From Musa acuminata AAA Group (taxonomy: Eukaryota; Streptophyta; Magnoliopsida; Zingiberales; Musaceae): DNA of 64,000 nt. Location of the stretch: NCBI RefSeq assembly GCF_036884655.1, contig NC_088340.1:6531501-6595500 (forward strand). Direction: 5' to 3'. Shown piece by piece: positions 28,501 to 39,169 of this stretch. The number at the start of each line of letters is the position of its first letter. The first letter of the stretch is position 1. The notes under the pieces are model-generated. The model was not told the DNA's origin and did no database searches. It was given only the letters and a program-made list of their open reading frames with translations. The position numbers were made by a program, and so were the translations under genes.

Positions 28501-31500
28501 CCTTTTGTGACAGCTTGGTCCTCGCCAATACCTTGCTGGCACCTTATGTTTTGACCCATGCTGCCAGATGTTGGCATTCTAATCCTTGATAATGATGTCT
28601 CTTGAGTTGGCTAGTGAGTCAGTGGTGTTATATTCATAGAGCTCAGTTTATGGAATGGATCCATACAGCCAATTCCACAAAGCTGAGAACATGAGCTTAT
28701 GTTTTTCTTCTCTTTTGATGGCTTGTGACGTCTATTTTGCCTTGCTTTTAACTCATATAATAGCTGAACTTGTTGATATGTTAAATTTCAACTGTTGAAG
28801 AGTTGTGGTTTACTTCTTCCTCAATAAGTAGTAATATATCTGTTAGAAAATTGCTTTAGCTATCCTAATAGTATATTTTTGTTATCCACAGATTTTGTTA
28901 GTGCATTCTAAGATCACATCTTTTAGAAACTTCCTTGAAAGTGGATTTTTTTCTCTAACCTACTTGTTACTGCAAATTTTCACTGCTAATTGGAAGCTAA
29001 ATTTGTTAGGCTTGCTATTCAAAGGCTTGAGATCACAAAGAATGACCTACAAATAAGAATAGCTAAAGAGGTATGATATGAATTTCCTCAAGACATATTT
29101 GGCAGAAGGATAACTCAAAAGTGATTGCTAAGACATTCTGAGATTACCCTTTAGGCAAAAGGCAATGCAATTCTACAAGCAAGTTTGGAAAGAAGAAAGC
29201 AGGCTTTGCATGAGCGTCGATTAGCACTAGAGCAAGATGTATGCATTCTTTTTTCCAAAGATATGTAGCATACTGTTCTTCGGTATTTGATTTGGTCAAT
29301 GCATCTCATACTTTTGCATTATTTAAAAGCTGTCACATGACAATGGAACTTCTTGCTTGCTTTTATAACAGTATTTCAGTGTTCTATAAGAACTTGCTTC
29401 ATTAACATTAAATAAAATCACAGATTTTTGTTTCGTTCCATGGATGTATGCAGATATTCTTTTGGCATGGAATGATTCTGTGCTATGCTAGTAGGCAGGC
29501 ACAAGCCTGTGTTAGTTGGCATAGGCCAAAAATTGGGCTTGTTACTTGTTGGCAACTTTCCCATGGATCAGCAATGGTTAAAGTCGGTGCCATCTTGGCA
29601 TAATTTTTTTTACTTGCTGATGTGTTGGTTTGCCATTATGAAATGGGATAAAATTCTTTAACTCTTTTTGGTACTTGTGGTATAAGTTTTTGCTTGACCT
29701 GCATTTACGCTTGCTTTTTTTTTTTTATCTTATATTATTGTGGTACCTAGACTTTTCTGATGTATCTTATTTGTTGATGATATTGTCTTAGCTGATGTGC
29801 TTAAATAAAATTAATCTTAAACTTGAGTTGTGGTGACAATTCTTGAGAAACTAAAGGTTTTTAGAGGTTTTAGGCTTAGTAGGAATATGAATAAATATAT
29901 GAGATGTAATTTTAATAATATTATGAATAGACAGAGGATAAGTTAAATGGCAAGAAGTTTCATTAAGTAATAGTTTTAGTTATCTTGGATCAATTATTCA
30001 ATAAGATAGAGGGGCATCGGGATTAAAATATCAATGTAATTTTAATAATATTTAGAATAGACAAAGGATAAGTTGGATGGCAAAAAGTTTCATTAAGTAA
30101 TACTTTTAGTTATCTTGGATCAATTATTCAATAAGATGGAGGGGCATCAAGATTACTCTATAAATAAGATATAATTTATGGAGTAAAACCAAGATGATTA
30201 AAATATCGAGGGGCATTAGGATTCTTATGTGATCATTAGTACCTTTAAGAAGGGTAAATTTTATAAGATAAATGTTGGATCAACAATGTTTTGGTTGAGT
30301 GTTGGGCAATTAAGAAACAATGTATATAAAAGATTTGTGAGATGAGAATGTTGAAGTGGATGTGCATATTTCTTAGGAAAGATATAAAAAGAAATATTTT
30401 CGTTCATGAATAATTAGGTATTATATCATAAGATAAAATAATAATCGTTTAAGATGGTATGGACATGTGTTCAAAAGATAATATCTGCTTAGAAGAGGTG
30501 AAATGAATATTATTAATGCTATATGGAGAGATATGAGGAGTGGTAAAGAGAGATCGAAGTAGATAAATAAAATTTTAAATTGTGATAATTTAACTAAATA
30601 TATGATTCTTTAAAAAATCTCAATGACGGTAAAGAATACATGTTGCTGACTCCAAATAGTTAGGACTTTATGGTCTTGTTATTTTGTTATTATTGCATAT
30701 TCTTGTGAAACATCAGCTGACTAACTTAAATTTGCTTCCTTACATAAAATACTTGGTGCTTCAAACAATGACACTTGAATAAGTTGATTAGATTCACATG
30801 TTCTCAGGGGTAAATATGTATAGTACAGTGTTTTGTCCTTGACATCTCTCTCTTCCTCTCTTCCTCTCTTCCTCTCTACGATTATGCTTTGTGATCTCGT
30901 GCAAGTAAAAGTTTATTTGTTTTTTTCTCAATATGGGTTTTAGTCTTCGGTCATAAAGAGTTCCTTTATCATGACTAACTGAACGGAATTTTTCTTGTGG
31001 TTACATGATTATTTGCTAGATGAAGCTTATTGGATGCAAATCCTATCTCTAAATTCTTTTTTAAGCATAGTGGTACATGCTAAACATTGATTTTCCTTTT
31101 AAGATCCTGATTTTTAATGGTATTGTTTAGTTTAGATGGATATTTGTACAAAGATGAAGTTAAAAAAAGAATGCACTTTAAAGCTAAATGGTGAAATTTA
31201 AAATACCTAAACATAATGCAATTCAAGAGAGTAGAAATCGAAGAAATTTAATGCTTTACATTGTGGGTGGTAATAAGTATGTGCATTAGACCGTAGCAAA
31301 AGGACACCTTGGACAGTTCAATGTAGTAATCTATAATGCCATGAAGAGAGGTCACTGGCATCAGGACAATGAGTTTTTTGTAAGTTATATATCATTATAG
31401 GTTTGAAATAAGGTTTAGTTTTTGGTCAATATCTTTCACATCTGTAATGGTAAACTTGGCATATTTAAGATATAACTTCTATAGTGCATATCGTTATTTC

Positions 31501-34500
31501 TTTGATCAATGAGAATTTAGTTGAAACTTTGAAGTAATTTGAAAATTGAGCTGCAGAGACAAAACCAGTAGTTGTAAGGATGGCCTATAAGATGATATGA
31601 TTCTTTAGAAATGAGCTGCATTTTAAGCTATATGACACTATGCTGATCAAAACTTAAACTTCTTAGATGTCTTAGGGCAGTTTGCATTATAAGAAGCCCA
31701 GTTTAATATTTAACACAAGGAAGGACATGTATTAATCCATGGCTGGACTACTACGAGTCTAGTCCGTGCTGGGGTACTGACACAAGGTATCCTGATGTGT
31801 ACTGTGATACCATTTTGTTGTGGGAGGAAGAAGGATGCAGCAGGAAGGAGGAAGAGGAGGCAACGATAGAAGAGGGAAATTACTGATTCAGCAGCAGATG
31901 TTGGGCAACAGCGTGCAGGATACAGCATGCAGGTGGTAGAATAAAGGCTGTGGCACACAGTGGCAGCAACTCTTGTGGGCTGCGACACTCCTGAAGGGCT
32001 GGGAAAGAGAAAAGTAATTAGGCCTTTTAAACTGGATTAGAGTGCTTGAAAAAGGATGGTCCATGTTTCTGTTGTTTATGCCTAGACCGGTAAATACCAA
32101 TTTATGGACTGGTTCGGGTGAAATTATATTATTTGGTTTAACGTTTTTACAGATTGGAACACTGATGTGAAAAATCTCATGTTCGTTCGTGGTCCTAGCT
32201 ATTTTTGGTTTATATTAAAGTAGTTGTTATATACGCCATTACTTGCCAAGACGGAATCAATGTTCTGAACTTCTATAGATTTTTCTTTAGGTATCGAGAT
32301 TACAAGAGCAATTACAAGCTGAAAGAGACCTTAGAGCTGCTTTGGAGGTTGGTTTAAGCATGTCTTCTGGACAGATTTCCAGTTCACGCACAATGGATTC
32401 CAAGGTCTGCTGATTTGTTTTCTGATGTACTATTATACTTCGAAGGATAGATTGGATTCTGAAACATGTTTTGCATTCTATGAAGACAAGGGCAGAACTT
32501 GAGGAGATTGCTCTTGCTGAAGCAGATGTTGCCAGATTGAAGCAAAAGGTTGCAGAGCTCCACCTCCAACTTAGCCAACAACGGCAAAATCACTATGGAT
32601 CCATGCCTCATGCATGTGACCGATATCAGCACCTTCCAGCTCATCTTTCACAACAGTAAGATGCTGTCACATAAATTTCATCTGATTTGGATCTTTCTGG
32701 CATGTCAAATTTGTTTATTCTCCTAGGAATCATGCTTGTGAACAAAATGCTGATTCTCTGTCTTCAGCAATGTCTTTTGACTTTTTCCTGCCATCTTAGG
32801 GTTTTCTGTTTTTCTGATTTGGTATTTTGTGTGGATTGAGATTCTATTGCATAGGGATTTGTCACAAAAGAGAAAGCACTATTCCAAGAAAACATTTGAA
32901 GATTTCATAATGAGGTGATAAATGACCTTGTTTTCATTTATTATTCATTTTTGGTATACCATTGAAATAAAAGAAAAAATTAACGACTAATTTTTTTATC
33001 TTATAGTATGAGACAAGAACTTGGGAAGAGCATCAGAAAATGTGAGACTTGGCTAACCGAAAACAAGAAATCTTGATGCGGCAAATGGAATTGATTGGAC
33101 CTAAAATTTAAGCCCAAGACTAGACTGAGTTTTAGACTATGAATCAGGTCCAATTAGTCAGAGTACTGAATGATACTTTGGCTTAGTTTGTGTTGGTGAG
33201 ATCTAGTTATGTTGACTTGGGTCTTCGGCTTCATATTGGTCCCATCTTTAAGTTGATAGATTTCACTTAAATGAGCCATCAATGTGGTCTTTTATGTTGC
33301 TTCTTTGGCTATTTTGCATTGACTCAACTTGGTTGAGGGGTTGAGTCATGAATGAGTAAAATAGAATCAGTAGTGTTGATAGCCTGTTTGGCTATTTTGG
33401 CCACCTAATGTTGGCTGGAATCTTCTACAACATTTCTTCTTTTTCATTAAATATGACTACAGTTAATTGAATAACACTGGAGAGAGGATAAGCAGAAAAA
33501 AGAAGTATTGACTTCAGCAGGAATATGACTATAAAAGTACGATTAGATCGAGGAATAAGGTCCTAGTTATTAATTTTATTGAAGGAGAGTACCCTGAACT
33601 TTATAGGATAAACAAGACATTTGCAAGTTTATTCTTTATGTTAATAGAAGACGTAGGACTCTTGGTTGGCACATCGAGTATGATATATAATTCTGTTATC
33701 CATGGTACTGTTCTTCATCTGCATTTTGTATACTCTGTTAACATCTGTTATTCTGAAGTTTCAGCTGCAGTCAACGTTGAAATCTTCTTGTACTTTTATG
33801 TTGCCAAACTTGTTTCTTAACAAGTAATGTTAGCATGTTTCTTATCTTGCAACCACATTTCCCTCAATATGTTGCAGGAAGATTGTCCAACAAGATTTTG
33901 ATATGAGCCTTGCTTTTTGCAATCATGAGAAGAAACAAAAAAATGAGGTATGTCTAATTGATTCTTTCTTGCATTATTACAGAGTAAGTACATTATACAA
34001 TAGCATTTGCGAAGAACATTATGTGTAATAATTATTTAATTATTAATTTTCATAGTAAAAATAAAAATATTAATTTCCAGTAAAGATTCGTTTTCGAAAT
34101 TAATTTTAGAATATATTTAATATTTTATTTTTGATCCTTTTTATTATAAAAATAATATAGTTAATTAGAAGATAAAATTTCTCGGACTCTTTGAAATACA
34201 TGTCCCAGTTTATATGCAAATATAAGCTCATATTTTTAGTTTCTAAATACAGAATGTGGTTTTCTATTTACTTGAATTAAAGGTAGACACATTGTTCTTT
34301 AGTAGAACAATCATGTACAAAATCCCATAATCTTCAAATTCTTCATAGGTAACTTCTAAAGCTCCTAAGCCCGAAGTGTTGCAAAGATTGAAGATACCTG
34401 TTGCACATGATTGAACAGTTTGCTTTGTCAACTTTGTTATAATCTCCTCTAATAAAGGTTTGTATACTTCTATGGAACAAAAGGCCTTAATGACTAAGAG

Positions 34501-36152
34501 ATTAAACTAAGGTATACTATAAATTCAAATCCAAGTCATGCCTCAACTGCTTACGATAAATCATAGGTGCGTCTATATGTAGATTATTAAGATGATTGTG
34601 GGAATTTTTTTACCTGAAATTTAATCACTCCATAAAATCCCAGAGACACCTAGATCTCGACAACTTGCCTAAACTACATGATGTCTGTATTAGGAATCTT
34701 AGATACCAATTAGGCTCAGAATAGAGAACTCTTGTGACCTCCTAAAACATCAACTAGAAAATAATGATGTATATCAACCCTAAGATCTTTGAGAAACCAC
34801 AAGTCTAAAACATAAACATACTAGACTAGGCTTCGTCAACCTTCTCCTTGCTCATTTAGTTGTCAAGTGGGAGTCTGCCTCCTTTTTCTATTCCAATTAA
34901 AATTGAGGTTGAATTTCCTATCTTATGTTGGATAGCTCATCTTTGGCTCAAACAAAGAGTCCTCTAGGAGTTTGATTATTCATCTCAAAGTTGGGTCAGG
35001 CCTTCTTACGATAAGCTAGATATGAGGGTTGGACTTCAGCTGATTTGGGTTCTCCACTGGTAGCGTAATGCTCGATTGGTTTTTATAGCTTTGATGGGTT
35101 TCTTTGGGACTTGTATGAGCTTCATCGGCTTTATGAAGCCTCCAACCAAAATGACCGGCCAAGTTGCCTACCTCAGATCTTACATTGAATTAGTCATCAT
35201 GAAGCTCTTTTATATTGTGTGTGTGTGTGTGTTTTTTTTTTTTTTTTACTTATTTATTTATTTAATTATTTATGGCTTATAAGGGTAACACACTGCATGT
35301 ATTAATCCTTCCTCAGATCTTACATTGAATTAGTCATCATGAAGCTCTTTTAATTAAATGTTTAACCAAGACAGCTTTTTCTACAAAGTTGTGTGTGTGT
35401 GTGTATTTATTTCATATAACACTGCATGTATTAATCCTTCTCAGATCCTACGTTAGCGGGAGCCTTGTGCACTAAACCATTGTTATAGGTTATTTGGAGC
35501 ATATACATGTACATTTCTACTGGGTTTTAACATTTCTTTACCAGGGGCATTTGTTACTTAATTTGGGATTTTTAGTTAAAAATGAGACGTAGATTTATCT
35601 GCTTAAGCATTCAATTCGTTAGTAACAAATGGAAGCCTTTAAATACAAACATGTTTGGTAATTTTAATATCTCATTTCCTAATTCATTGCAGGAAAGCTC
35701 ATCAGCAACAGATTGGAGGAGCATTAAGCCTCAAATACCACCTTATGCTGGTTCCAAGCAGCTTTCTAGGAAACATTCTGCAGATAAAGCAAGCCTGAGC
35801 GACTTAAAAGGTATGGAGATGGAGGCATCGACCAGCATGCCATCAGAAGCCAATCCTGGCATGGCTAATAGCTCGCCCAAGATGATCGAGGTAAGGAGAG
35901 CCATTTTTAAAAATTTACTAGGTCTCTCATAAACATGATTCTTCACGAGGAGCTTGTCATCAGGGTGCGGAACATCCAAGACAACCATCGGTGGCATCTT
36001 CTACTTTGGTGGAACTAACAACCCGTCTCGATTTCTTCAAAGAGCGGAGATCGCAACTCATGGAGCAGCTCCATAGTCTTGATCTGAGCCATGGGGCATC
36101 CTCGCAAAGTCTGGCATACAAACCCTCCCCTCCTTGGAACAATCCCAGATAA
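9650..36152 (+). CDS. REN1: REN1-type Rho GTPase-activating protein (PH + RhoGAP + coiled coil)
   Basis: Exons: 9650-9712, 12412-12448, 13902-13978, 15088-15158, 15256-15334, 15452-15596, 15721-15840, 16443-16520, 16703-16758, 16848-16917, 18858-18945, 20906-21149, 22242-22466, 25973-26299, 26606-26655, 29010-29070, 29155-29238, 32291-32404, 32486-32655, 33878-33947, 35693-35890, 35964-36152. All phases agree; the product is 871 residues. Residues about 22-130 form a PH domain (start GPLFISSKG, core KSWKRRWFILTR). Residues about 165-345 form a RhoGAP domain with the arginine finger at about R206 in VEGILRQ. An acidic Ser-rich stretch follows (exon 13), then a coiled coil at about 575-715. This architecture is that of Arabidopsis REN1, which inactivates ROP GTPases at the plasma membrane and on vesicles in tip-growing cells. 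The start is the first in-frame ATG before the PH domain. Exon 6 uses donor GTTCGT, which is weaker than consensus. An optional exon may exist at 32855-32914. Confidence 0.9.
9713..12411 (+). other. REN1 intron 1
   Basis: A 2.7 kb intron between the N-terminal exon and the PH domain. The only structured feature is the long-inverted-repeat element at 11405-11977; the remainder is AT-rich and unremarkable. Confidence 0.75.
11405..11977. mobile_element. Non-autonomous DNA transposon with ~190-base terminal inverted repeats
   Basis: The left arm (11405-11594) and the right arm (11789-11977) are inverted copies of each other over their full length. Both outer ends read GCTAATTA, then TTAnCCCnTGTAGTT-GCTAC, and both inner ends read TTCCAaTTGG-like sequence. 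The ~195-base core is GC-richer than the arms. The element has no open frame. Long inverted repeats with a short core suggest a Mutator-like or foldback MITE. I could not find a clear target-site duplication in the flanks, so the superfamily is unassigned. Confidence 0.85.
12449..15087 (+). other. REN1 introns 2 and 3
   Basis: Two introns (12449-13901 and 13979-15087) flanking the 77-base exon 3. AT-rich sequence with no recognised elements beyond short local repeats, such as GCTATTTCTTCAG twice near 14650-14692. Confidence 0.6.
16918..20905 (+). other. REN1 introns 10 and 11
   Basis: Two introns of about 1.9 kb each (16918-18857 and 18946-20905) that interrupt the RhoGAP domain. No coding exon or identifiable transposon was seen. 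Confidence 0.6.
21150..22241 (+). other. REN1 intron 12
   Basis: A 1.1 kb AT-rich intron after the RhoGAP-encoding exon. Nothing recognisable in it. Confidence 0.6.
23095..23675. repeat. GC-rich dispersed repeat with (TA)n, palindrome and internal short arrays
   Basis: Boundaries are approximate. The left part has repeated TATCGGTGT/GTATCGAGCGGTA words, then (TA)n at 23186-23218. Next come an inverted repeat (AAAGGAGGCG at 23218-23227 with CGCCTCCTTT at 23247-23256), the 34-base palindrome at 23274-23307, and about three degenerate ~48-base units containing GGCCTTCGnCGAAGAAC (23325-23455). The right end has GTACCGGTATGTATCG. Composition contrasts sharply with the AT-rich intron around it. 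It resembles a repeat I remember from banana-family introns, but the family name is unknown to me. Confidence 0.75.
23274..23307. repeat. Perfect 34-base palindrome
   Basis: Each 17-base arm reads CAGATGAGGAGAAGACC and the centre is CC/GG with no spacer. The sequence equals its own reverse complement; the next base on each side breaks the symmetry. Confidence 0.95.
24395..24670. repeat. Dispersed GTACCGGTAC-like repeat, intronic copy
   Basis: It contains GATTCGTCTTACCGGTCC, TATCGGTGTACCAACCGA and later GGTATGTCATGGTAC. It aligns by eye with 52053-52115, which has GGTTCGTCTTATCCATC and TATCGATGTGCCGACCAA. This shows a dispersed family within the window. It has no coding content. Confidence 0.7.
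24727..24769. repeat. (CT)n microsatellite
   Basis: About 21 CT units in REN1 intron 13. Confidence 0.95.
25551..25594. repeat. (TG)n(TA)n compound microsatellite
   Basis: About 11 TG units followed by about 10 TA units in REN1 intron 13. Confidence 0.93.
26656..29009 (+). other. REN1 intron 15
   Basis: A 2.35 kb intron that splits a Glu codon at the start of the coiled-coil region. It is AT-rich with a possible degenerate GTACC-type repeat around 28390-28560. No exon recognised. Confidence 0.6.
29826..30680 (+). mobile_element. Degenerate LINE reverse-transcriptase C-terminal fragment
   Basis: Conceptual translation in shifting frames, with stops, matches the C-terminal part of a widespread plant LINE polyprotein. 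Recognisable pieces are a FRGFRLSRN-like segment near the left end, FSYLGSIIQ twice, EMRMLKWMC near 30340, and a W.GHV.R-like block near 30450-30480. The fragment ends with the usual LINE tail words (TGCTGACTCCAAATAGTTAG near 30642, then a TTGTTATT-rich end). A 130-base segment inside it is tandemly duplicated. It is non-functional. Confidence 0.8.
29905..30155. repeat. 130-base tandem duplication inside the LINE remnant
   Basis: TGTAATTTTAATAATATT at 29905 recurs at 30035, and the following ~120 bases, including TTAGTTATCTTGGATCAATT, match with few differences. The duplication repeats the SYLGSII-coding segment. Confidence 0.85.
30847..30877. repeat. TTCCTCTC-type simple repeat
   Basis: Short pyrimidine array of about three 8-9-base units in REN1 intron 17. 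Confidence 0.8.
32855..32914 (+). other. Possible 60-base cassette exon of the REN1-type gene
   Basis: Bounded by an acceptor (TTGCATAG) and a donor (GAG then GTGATA). It is exactly 60 bases, open, and symmetric in phase with exons 19 and 20, so including it adds 20 residues (starting DLSQKRKHYS) without a shift. Skipping it gives QQKIVQQDFD, which fits remembered REN1 homologues better. I therefore left it out of the main model. Confidence 0.35.
33948..35692 (+). other. REN1 intron 20
   Basis: A 1.75 kb AT-rich intron containing local nested duplications (35171-35445) beside (TG)n and poly-T tracts. Sequence around 34480-35060 looks like decayed insertion DNA, but I could not name it. Confidence 0.55.
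35171..35445. repeat. Nested local direct duplications
   Basis: CCTCAGATCTTACATTGAAT and the ~20 bases after it occur at 35171 and 35311. ACACTGCATGTATTAATCC occurs at 35290 and 35419, followed in both by TCAGATC. (TG)n tracts sit between the copies. Confidence 0.85.
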
Positions 36153-36954
36153 GGCAGGCATTCATCATCACCCCCACCCCCCACTTGTATATCCTTGAGT
36201 CATGTAATCTGCCATAGCCTTCTTGCCTTTGAGACTGCTTTCGGTGGGTGAGTTTGCTGCATTTGCAATGACTGCTGCAGGAATGTAAATTTTTTGTTTC
36301 TTTTTCCCATGTTTTCTTTCTGCTCTTTTCTTTCCTACTTGTGTAGACCAGAGATCATACGAGTTGTTTCTTTATTAGTACGGTTCCATTTCTACTGCTG
36401 TTTGCTTTGAATAAGACACCAATGTCCTAGTAGGAGCTTACAAGGAAGCGTTGACATGGTAGAAAGAGGAGGGTGATTCAGAAGTTATGTTTTAAGGGAA
36501 GATTTCATCGAACAATTGAAGTCTTTTCTCAGTTGCAAGGAGTAAGAAAATTAGTATCATGCAAAAGAGATGAAGCAAGAGAAAGGGAGGCATGTTATGA
36601 ATGTGCATAATGGATATTAATTCGAAGTGAAATTTTCTGCCAACGTTTAGGTTTTGGGATTTGATCATCTCATGTAACAACAATATCTAGAAATTAATAA
36701 TGAAAAGGTTTTATCGATCTCTCATGATAAAGTGTAAGTTATCGACTCGCCGTATCCATCACACGTAATTTGGGTTGAACGAGGATTAAAGCAGAGAGAA
36801 ACAGACAAGTTCCTTTTCTACCCCTTTCTGTGAACAGTTTGTAATCTAATCCTAAAGTTATTCGGAAAAGTTTAGACATTGGAATGGAATGCATAAGTAT
36901 ATCTGAAACGCTTTGCTTCATGATTCTGCATGCCCTAATCCCAATCCCGGATAT

Positions 36955-37033
36955 AGATAGATTTCATGTGGTTGGTGATAACAGAGAGATATTAGATAGA
37001 TTTCATGTGGTTGGTGATAACAGAGAGATATTG
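36955..37033. repeat. 39-base tandem duplication
   Basis: Two adjacent copies of a unit starting AGATAGATTTCATGTGG at 36955 and 36994, with no obvious differences. It sits in the inferred left LTR end of the copia remnant. Confidence 0.9.
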
Positions 37034-37490
37034 GAATGTGTTTTTCTCTTTATCTTTATAATTTTATTTTTCATTCTCTCATTTTATCATGGTATCCGAG
37101 AAAAAAGTTTGCTTTAAGAACTCAAGTTAGTTCTACTCGTACTCCTACAATATACTATGATAATATTAGAGCTACCTACTTATGTGTCAATTCAGTGTTC
37201 AAACATATTATCATCGATTTTCACTTCGTGCGAGATTAAGTTATCAGACATCAACTTCGTCTCTCATGTCCATACGGTTGATCAACTAGCATACTCACTT
37301 ACGAAGTTTTTAGCTCGCAAACTATTTCTGTTACATCGATGTATCCTTAATAGAAGCTCGAATCGGTATCCTTGATAGAAGCTCGATCTTAGAAATCTTT
37401 TCTTTTATCGTATCTAAATAGACTTTATACGATATTAATTAGAATGTACTTTTCTTTTTAATTTTACAATTTCATTCATCTGTGCCTTCT
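37034..37490 (+). mobile_element. Ty1/copia retrotransposon remnant, internally deleted
   Basis: TGGTATCCGAG at 37090-37100 resembles the initiator-Met tRNA primer-binding site (usually TGGTATCAGAG) directly after an LTR-like end (TTTTATCA). It runs straight into the C-terminal RNase H region of a copia polyprotein: ALRTQVSS, TIYYDNIRATYLC, IDFHFVRD, and after a frame change HVHTVDQLAYSLTK. Nearly all of gag, protease, integrase and reverse transcriptase is therefore missing. The tail at about 37430-37490 resembles the sequence just left of the primer-binding site (GAATGT, TTTTCT, ATTTTA, CATTC), consistent with a partial 3' LTR. Stops and frame changes make it dead. Confidence 0.75.
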
Positions 37491-39169
37491 CTCTCTCTCT
37501 CTCTCTCTCTTACTCTCTCTCATGGACTGCAATGTGATTGGAGCCGGGGCCCATGTGGCTGACAAGGATGGCCAGAGAAGTGTGGGGCCCACCTAAATGC
37601 GTGAGGTCGTAGATATCCACAGTTGTAAGTACTGTGTACAACGAGCGAGGACAGTCGGCACGTGCCAACATTATCTGTGAACCAGATGACAATTACTCTG
37701 TTGCTCGAACAAAAGGGGTTTGCTCCCACCACCACCTTCTTCTTTTGGAGCCAACCACCTAAAATCATCATAAACTTTTATGAAATGGAAGGTGATAAAA
37801 AGTCAAGTCACTAAAGATTCCTTGAAACTTGCTCATGTGACCATGGCAACCAACAACATGTTGGGTGAGACTGCATCCCAACTTATCATCCAAGAAAAGA
37901 ACAAGTGACAAAAAAAAAAAAACAAAAAGGCCACTAGAGATAAGAAAATTTAGATGGATTATAGTTTTTTTTTTCCAAGGGTCAATGACGAAGGCGAAAT
38001 TCCGTCCCTTGCATCTTACAATTATTTATCGAAATAATTATCAACTAAACTGGTCAACGCCTTAAAAAAAATTAGTCTATCAAGAAAAATTAGTATTTTT
38101 TATTAATTGGTTATTTTTTGAAGAAAAATATGGTACAGACTTTTAATTGATTTAGATATTTGATGAGTACTGTAATACTAACTTGATTTTAAGTATCAAA
38201 GTTAATAAATTAATTATTCTATAGAGTGACAAATAAAATACCGTCGTAGAATAAGAAGATATAATGAAGGGCTCAATAAAAGGTTATCTATGGATAGGAC
38301 TAGAGATGTCATCGAACCCATAGGGAAGATAATAATACCCTATATATTCTTTCGACTAATTAATCTATAAGGAATTATGAATGTGTTGCTATTTACTTGG
38401 TTTAAATGTTCTTCAGCTAATGGTTCAAATTCAACAAGCTAGTGGTTTCGATTTGGGCAGTTTCAATTTCGATTTCGATTCGGATCTCTTTTTTTATTTA
38501 TTTATTTTAATTAAAAATAACTTAAAACATAAAAATTATAATTTTATATCTATTTTTTTTTAAAAAAAATGAATGTATAATTATAATGAGTGCAATGACA
38601 TAAAAATTAAAATTATATAATTTTTAATCACTTCTAGTTTCAAATGTTTTAATTATCTCTTCGATCGATATGTCTAGTCATTATCTACGTGGATAATATA
38701 TTAATTCTATTTCATTGTTTTAGTCTATTTATCAATGTATGCTTCAGCAATTCGAAGGTCATACTTGATTGACTTTTATCCATCAATTATCTACATCCAT
38801 GAGTCGTTAGGATTGTTCCACGACTATTGTTGACATTGGAGTTGTTAGTATTTACCTTGCAATCATCTTTAAATTAGAAAGATTATGATACATGGCACCT
38901 ATCATTCAAGAATAATTTATTTATACTTGTAGTGCTACCACCAAACTTAAAGGAAATTATTACATAAATATTAAATTTAGAGTTTGAGCTCTATAATCTC
39001 TTTTGTTTTTTTTTTTTATCTTTGCAATAATAATCTCTCCCTTGTAGATTTTATTAATCCCACTAACTTAATTGAAGACTTTTCAAATGTAATTTGTTGT
39101 CTACTATAGTGTAATTTACACTGTAGTGGTCATATAGGTTCATGACTTTTTTTTTTTATTTCTCTAATT

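Larger units (their letters stand above)
29239..32290 (+). other. REN1 intron 17 with LINE remnant
   Basis: A 3.05 kb intron between two coiled-coil exons. It carries a decayed non-LTR retrotransposon fragment (29826-30680), a TTCCTCTC-unit array (30847-30877) and a GTACC-type repeat block near 31735-32110. Confidence 0.7.

Noticed and set aside
32727..32737. An 11-base microexon in the REN1-type gene after TCCTAG
   Set aside because: Not needed once phases were recounted; including it would break the frame into the next exon.
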